A program made the position numbers and the translations under genes. A DNA stretch of 64,000 nt, from NCBI RefSeq assembly GCF_902459685.1, contig NZ_CABPSF010000012.1, positions 44,061 to 108,060 on the forward strand. The letters run 5' to 3'. This document shows, piece after piece, positions 56,096 to 64,000 of the stretch; the stretch's first letter is position 1, and each line of letters opens with the position of its first letter. Source of the stretch: Pandoraea iniqua (lineage in GTDB: Bacteria > Pseudomonadota > Gammaproteobacteria > Burkholderiales > Burkholderiaceae). Below the pieces are notes generated by a model. That model did not search any database. It had not been told where the DNA came from and was given only the letters and a program-made list of their open reading frames with translations.

Positions 56096-57126
56096 CGAAG
56101 CGCAGGCCGGGTCCGGTGATGCTGGATGTCGTCGGATTGACCCTTAGCGAAGACGACATTCGCCGCATCGACCATCCGTTGACCGGGGGTGTCATCCTGT
56201 TCGCGCGCAATTTCGACGACCGCGCGCAACTGTGCTCGCTCACGAAACAGATTCGTGAAGTGCGCGACGACATCCTGATTGCGGTCGATCACGAAGGCGG
56301 GCGCGTGCAGCGCTTTCGCACTGACGGCTTCACGCATCTGCCCGCGATGGGCAAGCTTGGCAAGCTGTGGCACGACGACGTCTTCAAGGCGACGCGCGTC
56401 ACGACGGCGGTCGGGTATGTGCTCGCCGCTGAGCTGCGTGCGTGCGATATCGATATGAGCTTCACGCCGGTGCTCGATCTCGACTACGGCACGTCGCAGG
56501 TGATCGGCGACCGCGCTTTCGACAGCGATCCGCGCGTTGTGGCGATGCTCGCCAAGAGTCTGAATCACGGCCTGCTGCTCGCCGGTATGGCGAATTGCGG
56601 CAAGCATTTCCCGGGGCATGGTTTTGTGGCGGCCGACTCGCATCACGAGATTCCGGTCGACGAACGCTCGCTCGACGAAATCCTCTCGGTCGATGCGCAG
56701 CCGTACGACTGGCTCGGCATGTCGCTCGCCGCCGTCATGCCCGCGCACGTGATCTACCCGCAGGTCGATCCGAACCCGGCGGGCTTCTCCGCCAAGTGGC
56801 TCAAGGAGATTCTGCGTGGCAAGTACGCTTTCGACGGCGTGATCTTCAGCGACGACTTGTCGATGCAAGGCGCGAGCGCCGCAGGCGACGTAGTCACCGC
56901 CGCGCACGCCGCGCTGGACGCTGGCTGCGACATGGTGCTTATCTGCAACAGCCCGGAGAAGGCTGACCGTCTGCTGCGTGAAATGAAGACGGATATCGAC
57001 ACGGTGTCACAGCGCCGTATCAAGCATCTCAAGGGCCGCGGCAAGGTGCATGGCTGGGAGAAGATGCTCGCGCAGCCGGAGTATCAGGCGGCGAAGCGAC
57101 TGATCGCCGAGACGTTCGGCGGGTAA
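56092..57126 (+). CDS. nagZ: Beta-N-acetylhexosaminidase NagZ
   Basis: A 344-residue glycoside hydrolase family 3 enzyme that trims GlcNAc from anhydro-muropeptides during peptidoglycan recycling in the cytoplasm. The motif KHFPGHG (about residues 176-182) and the catalytic Asp in [10 protein letters not shown] (about 253-262) are present, as is [11 protein letters not shown]. The product influences beta-lactamase induction in many species. It ends the co-directional block at a terminator. Confidence 0.96.
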   Translation: MTKRRPGPVMLDVVGLTLSEDDIRRIDHPLTGGVILFARNFDDRAQLCSLTKQIREVRDDILIAVDHEGGRVQRFRTDGFTHLPAMGKLGKLWHDDVFKATRVTTAVGYVLAAELRACDIDMSFTPVLDLDYGTSQVIGDRAFDSDPRVVAMLAKSLNHGLLLAGMANCGKHFPGHGFVAADSHHEIPVDERSLDEILSVDAQPYDWLGMSLAAVMPAHVIYPQVDPNPAGFSAKWLKEILRGKYAFDGVIFSDDLSMQGASAAGDVVTAAHAALDAGCDMVLICNSPEKADRLLREMKTDIDTVSQRRIKHLKGRGKVHGWEKMLAQPEYQAAKRLIAETFGG

Positions 57127-57172
57127 TTTCCGCCGCACACGCCGGTATTCGTGCCGGCGTTCGCACCCAAAC

Positions 57173-57209
57173 AAAAAGCGCTCGACCCCAAAGGGGCGAG
57201 CGCTTTTTT
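57173..57209. terminator. Bidirectional terminator between nagZ and efp
   Basis: AAAAAGCGCTCG and CGAGCGCTTTTTT form a 12-bp outer stem, with an inner CCCC/GGGG pair and an AAA loop. T runs on both strands suit the convergent genes. Confidence 0.92.
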
Positions 57210-57272
57210 GTGGCTACCGCGTTGCACCTCGCGCTGTGCCATCCGGGGACGGCACGGGCGCGTGGCAAACGT

Positions 57273-57830
57273 TTAAGCGCGGCTCTTGTATTCGTCGGTA
57301 CGGGTGTCGATCTCGATCAGATCGTCCGTGTTGACGAACAGCGGCACTTGAATTTCGAGCAGATCGTTGATCTTGGCGGTCTTCAGCACGCGGCCCGAGG
57401 AGGTGTCGCCCTTGACGGCCGGTTCGGTGTACTCAACCTTGCGCACGAGCGTGGTCGGGAGTTCAACCGAGATGGCCTTTTCGTCGTACAGCACGATTTC
57501 GCAAGCCAGACCGTCTTCCAGATACTTGATGGCGTCGCCCATGTTTTCGGCTTCGACTTCGTACTGGTTGTAGTCGGCGTCCATGAACACGTACATCGGG
57601 TCGGCGAAGTACGAGTAGGTGACTTCCTTCTTGTCGAGCATGACGACGTCGAACTTGTCGTCAGCCTTGTACGAGAGTTCGCCACGGCCTTCGGCCAGCA
57701 GCTTCTTGTACTTCAACTTCACGACGCTGGAGTTCCGGCCCGACTTGACGTATTCGGTCTTCAGCACGACGTTCGGCTGACCGTCGATCATGACGACGTT
57801 GCCGACGCGGAGTTCTTGAGCGGTTTTCAT
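57273..57830 (-). CDS. efp: Elongation factor P
   Basis: A 185-residue three-domain factor that relieves ribosome stalling at polyproline. The modified tip residue is Arg32, in YVKSGRNSS, not lysine. That fits the EarP rhamnosylation branch, and earP lies directly upstream on the same strand. The rest of the sequence is canonical, ending [10 protein letters not shown]. It is downstream of earP by 138 bp. Confidence 0.97.
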   Translation of the reverse strand: MKTAQELRVGNVVMIDGQPNVVLKTEYVKSGRNSSVVKLKYKKLLAEGRGELSYKADDKFDVVMLDKKEVTYSYFADPMYVFMDADYNQYEVEAENMGDAIKYLEDGLACEIVLYDEKAISVELPTTLVRKVEYTEPAVKGDTSSGRVLKTAKINDLLEIQVPLFVNTDDLIEIDTRTDEYKSRA

Positions 57831-57968
57831 AAAAAACGAGATCCTGTGACGAAATAAGCGATTTGCCGCTTGTTGAGCGCTTCCATACGCTCATTCGCCG
57901 CTTGATTCCCGCGCCCGCCCGGAATGGTCCGGGGCAGCAGGTTCAGCAGCAAAGCGTTGAAAAACCAG

Positions 57969-59213
57969 CTATTTTACCTGATTTTCCACGAAGCTTGCCA
58001 ACTGTCGCGCAAGGTCGGGCAGGGCCGCCTGCCGGCTCGCCCAGCCACGTGCATGGCCGGTGAGCGCTGGCAGGGCGGCGGCCAGTGCAGGCCAGTCGGG
58101 CGGCGTCTGGGCATAGCCGTTCCAGAGATGCACGAAAGTCCGCAGGGCTTCGCGCGAGGTCTGCGTCAGGGCAATGTCGGCCGTGGCTGGATCGGCGTTC
58201 TCCGCCAGATATCGGCCAAGAAACGCATCGAGCTTCGTGTGGTGAACGTTGTCGTCTTGCGGGTAGATGTGCCAGACGAACGGCTTCGCCGCCCATTGCG
58301 CCCGGACGAACGAATCTTCGCCCCGCACGAAATTCAGATCGCATGCCCACAGCAGCGCGTCGAAATCGGCCTGAGGGACGAACGGCAAGCCGTACACCGT
58401 CAGCGAACCCCGGGTAGCCGACTCGCGCGCGCCCAGCGCATCGCGCCCGAACCAAGCACCGACGGCAGGGGCAACGCGTCCTTGCGGCACCAGACACACC
58501 ACCGGGGTAGCGCTGTCGGCCCATTGCGCCAACAAGTCCGGAAGCTGCGCATTCTCATACGCAAACAGCGATACGACGAGGGCTTCCTTCGGCGCGGCGT
58601 TCAATCCCAGCGTGCGTTGCCACCAGCCGTCGCGCAATTCGGGGGACGCGTAAAAAGCGTCGCGCCGGGAGAACAACTCACGCTCACGCGCCAGCCCGCC
58701 GGTGCGCTTCGTGAAGCCGGGGAAGAAAAACGTCTTGATCAAGCCGAGTTGCGGGTGGATCGAGCGCTGCAAGTGACAGTCTTCCACCCAATCCTCGGCG
58801 CTCAGGTATTCCAGATTGATCCACACGGGCGCGCGTCCGGCTTGTTTGCGCGCGTGCATGGCCCGAACGTAGCTGTCGGGCACATTGCACGCGAACGCTT
58901 CGATGACGATATCGCCCGGGGCGTTATTTTCGGTGATGGTGCCGAAGTCCGCGGGCCAATGCCGCACGTCGACGCCGTCACAGCGTTGCTGCGCCAAAGT
59001 CGGATCGATGTCGGGGCGCAGATAGCGGAAGCTCGTCAGGTCGTCGACCCACAGCCGCACCGACCAGCCGTGCTCGCGCACCAGTTGCCGGGCGAGTCGC
59101 CAGCACACGCCGATGTCGCCGAAATTGTCGACGACAGTACAGAAGAGATCGCAGCGCGGCACGAGGGGCAAAGCGGCGGGCGGCGAATCGAGGTGAGGCG
59201 TGGGCAGGGACAT
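57969..59213 (-). CDS. earP: EF-P arginine rhamnosyltransferase EarP
   Basis: A 414-residue glycosyltransferase (DUF2331) that uses dTDP-rhamnose to modify Arg32 of EF-P. Visible family features are [23 protein letters not shown] near the start (in parts, residues about 23-45), [10 protein letters not shown], and [25 protein letters not shown] near 275-300. Adjacent efp with Arg32 supports the assignment. It is divergent from uvrC. Confidence 0.96.
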   Translation of the reverse strand: MSLPTPHLDSPPAALPLVPRCDLFCTVVDNFGDIGVCWRLARQLVREHGWSVRLWVDDLTSFRYLRPDIDPTLAQQRCDGVDVRHWPADFGTITENNAPGDIVIEAFACNVPDSYVRAMHARKQAGRAPVWINLEYLSAEDWVEDCHLQRSIHPQLGLIKTFFFPGFTKRTGGLARERELFSRRDAFYASPELRDGWWQRTLGLNAAPKEALVVSLFAYENAQLPDLLAQWADSATPVVCLVPQGRVAPAVGAWFGRDALGARESATRGSLTVYGLPFVPQADFDALLWACDLNFVRGEDSFVRAQWAAKPFVWHIYPQDDNVHHTKLDAFLGRYLAENADPATADIALTQTSREALRTFVHLWNGYAQTPPDWPALAAALPALTGHARGWASRQAALPDLARQLASFVENQVK

Positions 59214-59350
59214 TACGAGGCGGTGACGCGGATTGGTCTAAACTTGCGATTCTAGTCCTTGTGACGCGTGACGACGCCGCAGCGCCCACGCCAACGGCGA
59301 ATCGAACGCGGCTTGACTCGCTTGCAGGACGCTCCAGATTTCCAGAGTTC

Positions 59351-61681
59351 ATGACCGAAGACGCCAACGACGTCACGCCACCCCGCAAGTCTCGTAAAGC
59401 GCAAGCCGCCCCCGAGGCGAAGGCTGCGCAGGCGCCCGCGCCCGAGCAAGATGTCACGAAGGCTAAAGCCGATGACGCCCCCGCTTTCGACGCGCGCAAG
59501 GTGCTCGCCCAGTTGCCAAACTTGCCGGGCGTTTATCGTTACTACGACGCGGCAGGCAACGTTCTCTACGTTGGCAAAGCACGCAATCTGAAGAAGCGGG
59601 TGTCGAGCTACTTCAACAAGACGCAGCTTTCGCCGCGTATTGCGTTGATGGTGGCGCGCATTGCGAAGCTTGAAACGACGGTCACTCGCTCCGAGACCGA
59701 AGCACTGCTGCTTGAAAACAACCTGATCAAGGCGCTGCACCCGCGTTACAACATCCTGTTCCGCGACGACAAGTCGTATCCGTTCCTCAAGCTCACGCAG
59801 CATAAGTATCCGCGCATGGCGTACTACCGCGGTTCGGTCGATCGCCGGGGGCAATACTTCGGTCCATTCCCGAGTGCGTGGGCGGTGCGCGAGAGCATCC
59901 AGATTCTGCAAAAGGTGTTTCAACTGCGCACGTGCGAAGACTCGGTGTTCACCAATCGCACGCGCCCCTGCCTGTTGCATCAGATCGAGCGTTGCAGCGC
60001 CCCGTGCGTTGGCGCGATCAACGATGAGGACTACACGCGCGATGTGAACAACGCCGCGGCGTTCCTCTCCGGCCGTCAGAAGGAAGTGCTCGGCGCTCTC
60101 GAAGCGAAGATGATGACTTACGCCGAGGCACTCAAGTTCGAGCAGGCGGCCGTCGTTCGCAATCAGATGCAGGCGCTCTCGGGCGTGCTGCAACAGCAGT
60201 CGGTGGAAACGGCGGGCGATGTCGATGCCGATATTCTTGCCGTCGCCTACGCCGGTGGCCGCGCTTGCGTGAACCTCGCGATGGTGCGCGGCGGCCGTCA
60301 TTTGGGTGACAAGGCGTATTTCCCTGCGCACGTGGAGCGTGGCGTCGAGGGCGGCATCGCCGACGAATTCGACGAAGACGAAGTCGTACCGGCAGCGGTG
60401 ACGCAACCCGTTGATGCGGCCGACAACACTGACAACACCGACTCCACCGCCGCCACCGACATCACCGACACCGCCATCGACGCAGAATCGACCCTCGCCC
60501 CCGAGATCGCGTCGGATATGCCGTCCGATACGCCGGCGGCGTCGCTCGAATCGCGTCTGCTGGAAGCCTTTGTGGCGCAGCACTATCTGGGCCAATCGGT
60601 GCCGCCGGTGCTGGTGATGAGTCACGCGCTGCCCAGCGACGAATTGCTGACGGTGCTTTCCGAGCAGGCCGGGCGTCGTATCGTCATGGTGCGTCAACCG
60701 CAGGGCCAACGCCGCGCATGGCTCGACATGGCGGAGCAAGGCGCACAACTGGCGCTCACACGCTTGCTGACCGAGCAGGGCAGTCAGCAGGCGCGCACGC
60801 GTGAGCTGGTGCAGACGATCGGGCTCGACATCGACGACGCAGCATTGCTGCGCGTGGAGTGCTTCGACATCAGCCATACGCAGGGTGAGGCGACGCAGGC
60901 GTCGTGCGTGGTGTTCCACCATCACAAGATGCAAACCAGCGAATACCGTCGCTACAACATCACGGGGATCACGCCCGGTGACGATTACGCGGCGATGCGT
61001 CAGGTGCTCACGCGGCGCTATGGCCGTCTGATGGAGGCGGCAGCCGAGAAGGTGAGCGATGCGGCAGACCCGTCGTCCGTTGCGGCTGACGTGGCGCGTG
61101 CCGAAGCCGAGACGGCGGTCATGCCCGACACCTCGTCAGGGGGGGATTCGCAGGACTCGCACGACACCGGCGCAACGGCAGACACCCTTGTGAAAGACGC
61201 GGCAGCACCTTCGGACGTATCCGATGTTGAAGCCAATCTGCCGCAACTGGTATTGATCGACGGTGGCAAGGGGCAGGTGGAAGTGGCGCGTCAGGTGTTC
61301 GTCGAGTTGGGTATCGACATTGGCCGGCTGGTCGGTGTTGCCAAGGGCGAAGGCCGCAAAGTCGGGCTCGAGACCTTGGTCTTCGCCGATGGCCGTGCGC
61401 CGCTGGAGCTTGGGCGCGAGAGTGCGGTGCTGATGCTGATTGCACAGATTCGCGACGAGGCGCACCGCTTCGCCATCACGGGGATGCGTGCCAAGCGAGC
61501 AAAGGCACGTCAGACGTCACGGCTTGAAGAGATCGAAGGGATAGGCGCGAAACGCCGTCAGCGCCTGCTGATGCGTTTTGGCGGCCTGCAAGGCGTGGCC
61601 TCGGCAAGCGTTGACGAACTCGCCAGCGTGGAAGGCATTTCCACGACGTTGGCCGAGCAGATCTTCCGTCAACTGCACTGA
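59351..61681 (+). CDS. uvrC: Excinuclease ABC subunit C (UvrC) with two insertions
   Basis: A 776-residue nucleotide-excision-repair endonuclease. After a 48-residue Ala/Lys-rich N terminus come the GIY-YIG domain ([27 protein letters not shown], in parts, about 57-85), a UVR motif, the RNase-H-like C-terminal nuclease ([18 protein letters not shown]) and the terminal HhH pair. Two acidic low-complexity inserts, at about 337-397 and 561-628, are rich in Asp/Thr/Ala and absent from typical UvrC of about 610 residues. The ATG at 59351 is likely; a GTG at 59261 is also open. Confidence 0.94.
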   Translation: MTEDANDVTPPRKSRKAQAAPEAKAAQAPAPEQDVTKAKADDAPAFDARKVLAQLPNLPGVYRYYDAAGNVLYVGKARNLKKRVSSYFNKTQLSPRIALMVARIAKLETTVTRSETEALLLENNLIKALHPRYNILFRDDKSYPFLKLTQHKYPRMAYYRGSVDRRGQYFGPFPSAWAVRESIQILQKVFQLRTCEDSVFTNRTRPCLLHQIERCSAPCVGAINDEDYTRDVNNAAAFLSGRQKEVLGALEAKMMTYAEALKFEQAAVVRNQMQALSGVLQQQSVETAGDVDADILAVAYAGGRACVNLAMVRGGRHLGDKAYFPAHVERGVEGGIADEFDEDEVVPAAVTQPVDAADNTDNTDSTAATDITDTAIDAESTLAPEIASDMPSDTPAASLESRLLEAFVAQHYLGQSVPPVLVMSHALPSDELLTVLSEQAGRRIVMVRQPQGQRRAWLDMAEQGAQLALTRLLTEQGSQQARTRELVQTIGLDIDDAALLRVECFDISHTQGEATQASCVVFHHHKMQTSEYRRYNITGITPGDDYAAMRQVLTRRYGRLMEAAAEKVSDAADPSSVAADVARAEAETAVMPDTSSGGDSQDSHDTGATADTLVKDAAAPSDVSDVEANLPQLVLIDGGKGQVEVARQVFVELGIDIGRLVGVAKGEGRKVGLETLVFADGRAPLELGRESAVLMLIAQIRDEAHRFAITGMRAKRAKARQTSRLEEIEGIGAKRRQRLLMRFGGLQGVASASVDELASVEGISTTLAEQIFRQLH

Positions 61682-61744
61682 GACGGGTGGCGTCCACGGG
61701 CGGCGGCTAACCATCGCCGCCGACGCGGTATCAATCGCCACCCC

Positions 61745-62980
61745 TCACTTATCGGTGTCGCCATGAAACAGCAGGCGCATCACCGTATCGTTATCGACCG
61801 TCTCGCCGGAGAGCGTGCGCGCGAGTAACTCGCCGCCGACGACGGGGGGCGCGAAGATCATGTCGGGCTGCACGCGCTTGAGCTTGCTCAGGTGCTTGCT
61901 GTCGTTGACCGACGCGATGGTCCGCACCGTGGGCGCGATTTCCTTGGCGGCAAGCACGATGAACGCGTTCTCCGAATCGTCGGCACGCAGGGCGAGCACG
62001 GCTTTCGCGTGTTCGATGCCGGCGTGCGTGAGCACGGCGTTGTCGCTGGCGTCGCCGTGCATCACGTCGGCGTCTTCCGGATACGGATTATCCACACCGC
62101 TCGCGATGATGACCGTGACGGGCCAGCCGCGTTTGGTGAGTTCGTGGTGTACGTTGATGGCGAGCGGCGACGCACCGGCCACGATGAAGTGTTGTTTGCG
62201 GATCACGTGAGTAAATCTCCCCGCGAGAATTTTCTTGAGATTGCCGCCGACGAGCGGACCGATGACCACCGTGAGCGACGTCGCGAACACGCTGATCCCA
62301 AAGATGATGACGGACGCCGTGAAGAGCCGGGCGTCTGTCGAGTGCGGCACGATGTCGCCGTAGCCGACGGTCGTCATCGTGACGATGGCGAAGTAGAAAG
62401 CGGTCGCCAGATCGGTGACGTGCGGGGCGAATTCGCTGCCGAGATACATCGTGCCGAACGTGGCGTAGACGATCAGCGCGAACACGGCGACGAGCGTGTA
62501 GAGCGTGGCGGCGGCGAAACTTGCGCGATCGAATTCGCGCCAGTACCAGAGCAGCAACAGCACACAGACGATCGACAGGGCGAAGGTCAGGTCGAAGCGG
62601 ATATTGAGATGAACGTTGATGATCGCTGCGAGGGTGAGCATCACGAGCGAAAATGCCCACGCGGTGCGCGCGCGGATGACCAGCCCACAGGCGAGGGCGA
62701 CGAGCGAGAGGCCGACAAGCGCACGGGGCAGGTGAGAAAAGTCGATGCGCTCGATGGCGTTCAGGCCGAAGAGCAGGCGGGGCAGATGACGGGCTTCGAT
62801 GCGCTCCAGCGCCGAGAGGTCGCCGCGCACGAAGAGGTCGACGAGTAAGCTGCCGGGCACGCGCAGCAGGACGGAGGCGACGAGCAGCAGCCCGTTGAGG
62901 CCGACCAGCAGGCTGACGATCACGTGCGGCGGCAGCAAGCGGCGCCGCAGGGCGGGCAGAGACGACCAGAGCAGTTTCAC
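61745..62980 (-). CDS. Potassium channel protein with a TrkA-N domain
   Basis: About 411 residues from the chosen GTG at 62980. The N-terminal half has five or six membrane segments, then the pore with selectivity filter TTVGYGD. The C-terminal half is a Rossmann-type TrkA-N (RCK) domain (HFIVAGASPLAINVHHELTKRG, in parts) with adenine-nucleotide-binding features. This matches Kch-like bacterial channels. The reading frame stays open to 63091, and the true start is unclear because no strong ribosome-binding site stands out. It is divergent from pgsA. Confidence 0.85.
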   Translation of the reverse strand: MKLLWSSLPALRRRLLPPHVIVSLLVGLNGLLLVASVLLRVPGSLLVDLFVRGDLSALERIEARHLPRLLFGLNAIERIDFSHLPRALVGLSLVALACGLVIRARTAWAFSLVMLTLAAIINVHLNIRFDLTFALSIVCVLLLLWYWREFDRASFAAATLYTLVAVFALIVYATFGTMYLGSEFAPHVTDLATAFYFAIVTMTTVGYGDIVPHSTDARLFTASVIIFGISVFATSLTVVIGPLVGGNLKKILAGRFTHVIRKQHFIVAGASPLAINVHHELTKRGWPVTVIIASGVDNPYPEDADVMHGDASDNAVLTHAGIEHAKAVLALRADDSENAFIVLAAKEIAPTVRTIASVNDSKHLSKLKRVQPDMIFAPPVVGGELLARTLSGETVDNDTVMRLLFHGDTDK

Positions 62981-63156
62981 GAGATCGGAGCTAATGGCGG
63001 GTGGTTGCGAGCAAGATAGGGGCACAGTCACGCATATGTCAACCGGGCAGCGGTGCCTCGGCCTTGTCGCTGCGGGGCATACACGGCACAATGCGGGTCT
63101 GGTACGGCTGCCGAGTGCGCCGTGTGTCGACTGCCGTTTGCCGAACTCATGCTGCC

Positions 63157-63750
63157 ATGCCTTTTAATGTCCCCATATTCCTGACCTGGCTTCGGATCGT
63201 GCTGATCCCGCTTGTGGTTGGCGTTTACTACTTGCCGACCACTTGTCTGACGCCGGTCCAAATGAATTGGGTGGCGTGCGCGATCTTTGTGCTGGCGGCG
63301 CTGACCGACTGGTTTGACGGGTTTCTGGCGCGCCGCTGGAACCAGACGTCGGCCTTCGGGGCGTTTCTGGACCCGGTGGCTGACAAGCTGATGGTGGCGG
63401 CGGCCCTGTTGATGTTGTTGCAGATGGGGCGGATCAATGCGTTGGTGGCATTGATCATCATTGGCCGCGAGATCACGATTTCGGCGTTGCGCGAGTGGAT
63501 GGCGCAGATTGGCGCGTCGCGCAGCGTGGCGGTGCATCAGTTGGGCAAGATCAAGACGGCGGCGCAGATGGTGGCGATTCCGTTGTTGCTGTTTAACGGG
63601 ACGGTGGTGTGGAACGGGTTGCGTTTCGACTCGCGGTTCTGGGGCACGTGGCTGATTTACGTGGCGGCGGTGCTGACGTTGTGGTCGATGCTGTATTACT
63701 TGCGCCGCGCGTGGCCGCAGATCCGGGAGCGTGGCGGGGGTGATATGTGA
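63157..63750 (+). CDS. pgsA: CDP-diacylglycerol-glycerol-3-phosphate 3-phosphatidyltransferase PgsA
   Basis: A 197-residue inner-membrane enzyme that commits CDP-diacylglycerol to phosphatidylglycerol. The CDP-alcohol phosphotransferase signature is clear (DWFDGFLARRW, then GAFLDPVADK), with four or more membrane segments. The start at 63157 (MPFNVPIFLTW) matches the family. The tRNA-Gly gene follows 175 bp downstream from its own promoter. Confidence 0.96.
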   Translation: MPFNVPIFLTWLRIVLIPLVVGVYYLPTTCLTPVQMNWVACAIFVLAALTDWFDGFLARRWNQTSAFGAFLDPVADKLMVAAALLMLLQMGRINALVALIIIGREITISALREWMAQIGASRSVAVHQLGKIKTAAQMVAIPLLLFNGTVVWNGLRFDSRFWGTWLIYVAAVLTLWSMLYYLRRAWPQIRERGGGDM

Positions 63751-63822
63751 GCGTAAGTCGCTGAAAGTGCGGGATTTGCGCGGTGGGGGAGAAAATTCTT
63801 CACAAATTTTCAGTGCAGGTGC

Positions 63823-63851
63823 TTGACACTGAATCGACGTTTGGACATAAT
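63823..63851 (+). promoter_or_regulatory. Strong sigma-70 promoter for the tRNA-Gly transcript
   Basis: A perfect TTGACA (63823-63828), a 17-bp spacer and CATAAT (63846-63851). The predicted start site is near 63858, about 70 nt before the tRNA. More tRNA genes may follow outside the window. Confidence 0.85.
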
Positions 63852-63925
63852 CTCCTTCTCGCTGCTACGGCGTTAGCCCGGCAGCGAAATTTTGAGTAGT
63901 GTGGATTGGTAGTACGCATGAAAAT

Positions 63926-64000
63926 GCGGGAGTAGCTCAGTTGGTAGAGCGCAACCTTGCCAAGGTTGAGGTCGCGAGTTCGAGACTCGTCTCCCGCTCC
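63926..64000 (+). tRNA. tRNA-Gly (GCC), cut one base short by the window end
   Basis: 75 nt of a 76-nt tRNA are present. The acceptor stem is GCGGGAG with CTCCCGC, the anticodon GCC lies in CTTGCCAAG, and the sequence stops at TCC, so only the final A of an encoded CCA would be outside. Confidence 0.96.

Overview
This 64-kb window looks like a piece of a betaproteobacterial chromosome. The GC-rich coding bias and several gene orders point to Burkholderiaceae: rne divergent from rluC; yceD-rpmF-plsX-fabH-fabD-fabG-acpP-fabF-rpoE-mucA-mucB-mucD; lepA-lepB-rnc-era-recO-pdxJ-acpS-nagZ; and efp next to earP. Pandoraea or a close relative is plausible, but the genus is an inference. I see no insertion sequence, prophage, plasmid gene or CRISPR array. 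Most of the window is conserved core genome.

Layout. 0-7.5 kb: a cold-shock protein, a LysE-type exporter, a YcgR flagellar brake, a LuxR-type regulator, a CNNM/CorC-type membrane protein and a doxX-ygiD-lysR cluster. 7.7-15.4 kb: a two-carbon acid module made of glycolate oxidase glcDEF, a divergent GntR/FCD regulator with an operator-like repeat between them, and an OxlT-type oxalate/formate antiporter behind a leader of about 0.8 kb. 15.4-23.6 kb: two tRNA-Asn genes, ferredoxin, pncB, lutC, an NhaD-type antiporter, a glyoxylate/hydroxypyruvate reductase, rmuC, a GNAT acetyltransferase and a small membrane protein. 23.7-27.9 kb: molybdenum cofactor genes moaA-(secreted unknown)-mobA-moeA. 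28.3-37.1 kb: RNase E and the divergent rluC-HAD-Rieske-sppA run, then a methyltransferase and a Maf pyrophosphatase.

37.1-57.1 kb is one long co-directional block. It covers ribosomal protein L32, fatty acid synthesis, the sigma-E envelope-stress regulon core, EF4, signal peptidase I, RNase III, Era, RecO, pyridoxine synthesis, ACP synthase and muropeptide recycling. A strong promoter precedes yceD, and extended -10 promoters precede rpmF and acpP. 57.2-64 kb holds EF-P with its rhamnosyltransferase EarP, UvrC, a potassium channel, PgsA and a tRNA-Gly cut one base short by the window end.

The most interesting unexplained signals are non-coding: the multi-hairpin leader before the oxalate antiporter, a long near-perfect stem before rnc that could be an RNase III self-regulation site, a 13-bp perfect hairpin before pncB, a bulged hairpin in the rne leader, and three 8-bp operator-like repeats before glcD. 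Several housekeeping proteins (RNase E, RNase III, RecO, UvrC, AcpS, the glc regulator) also carry low-complexity extensions or insertions.
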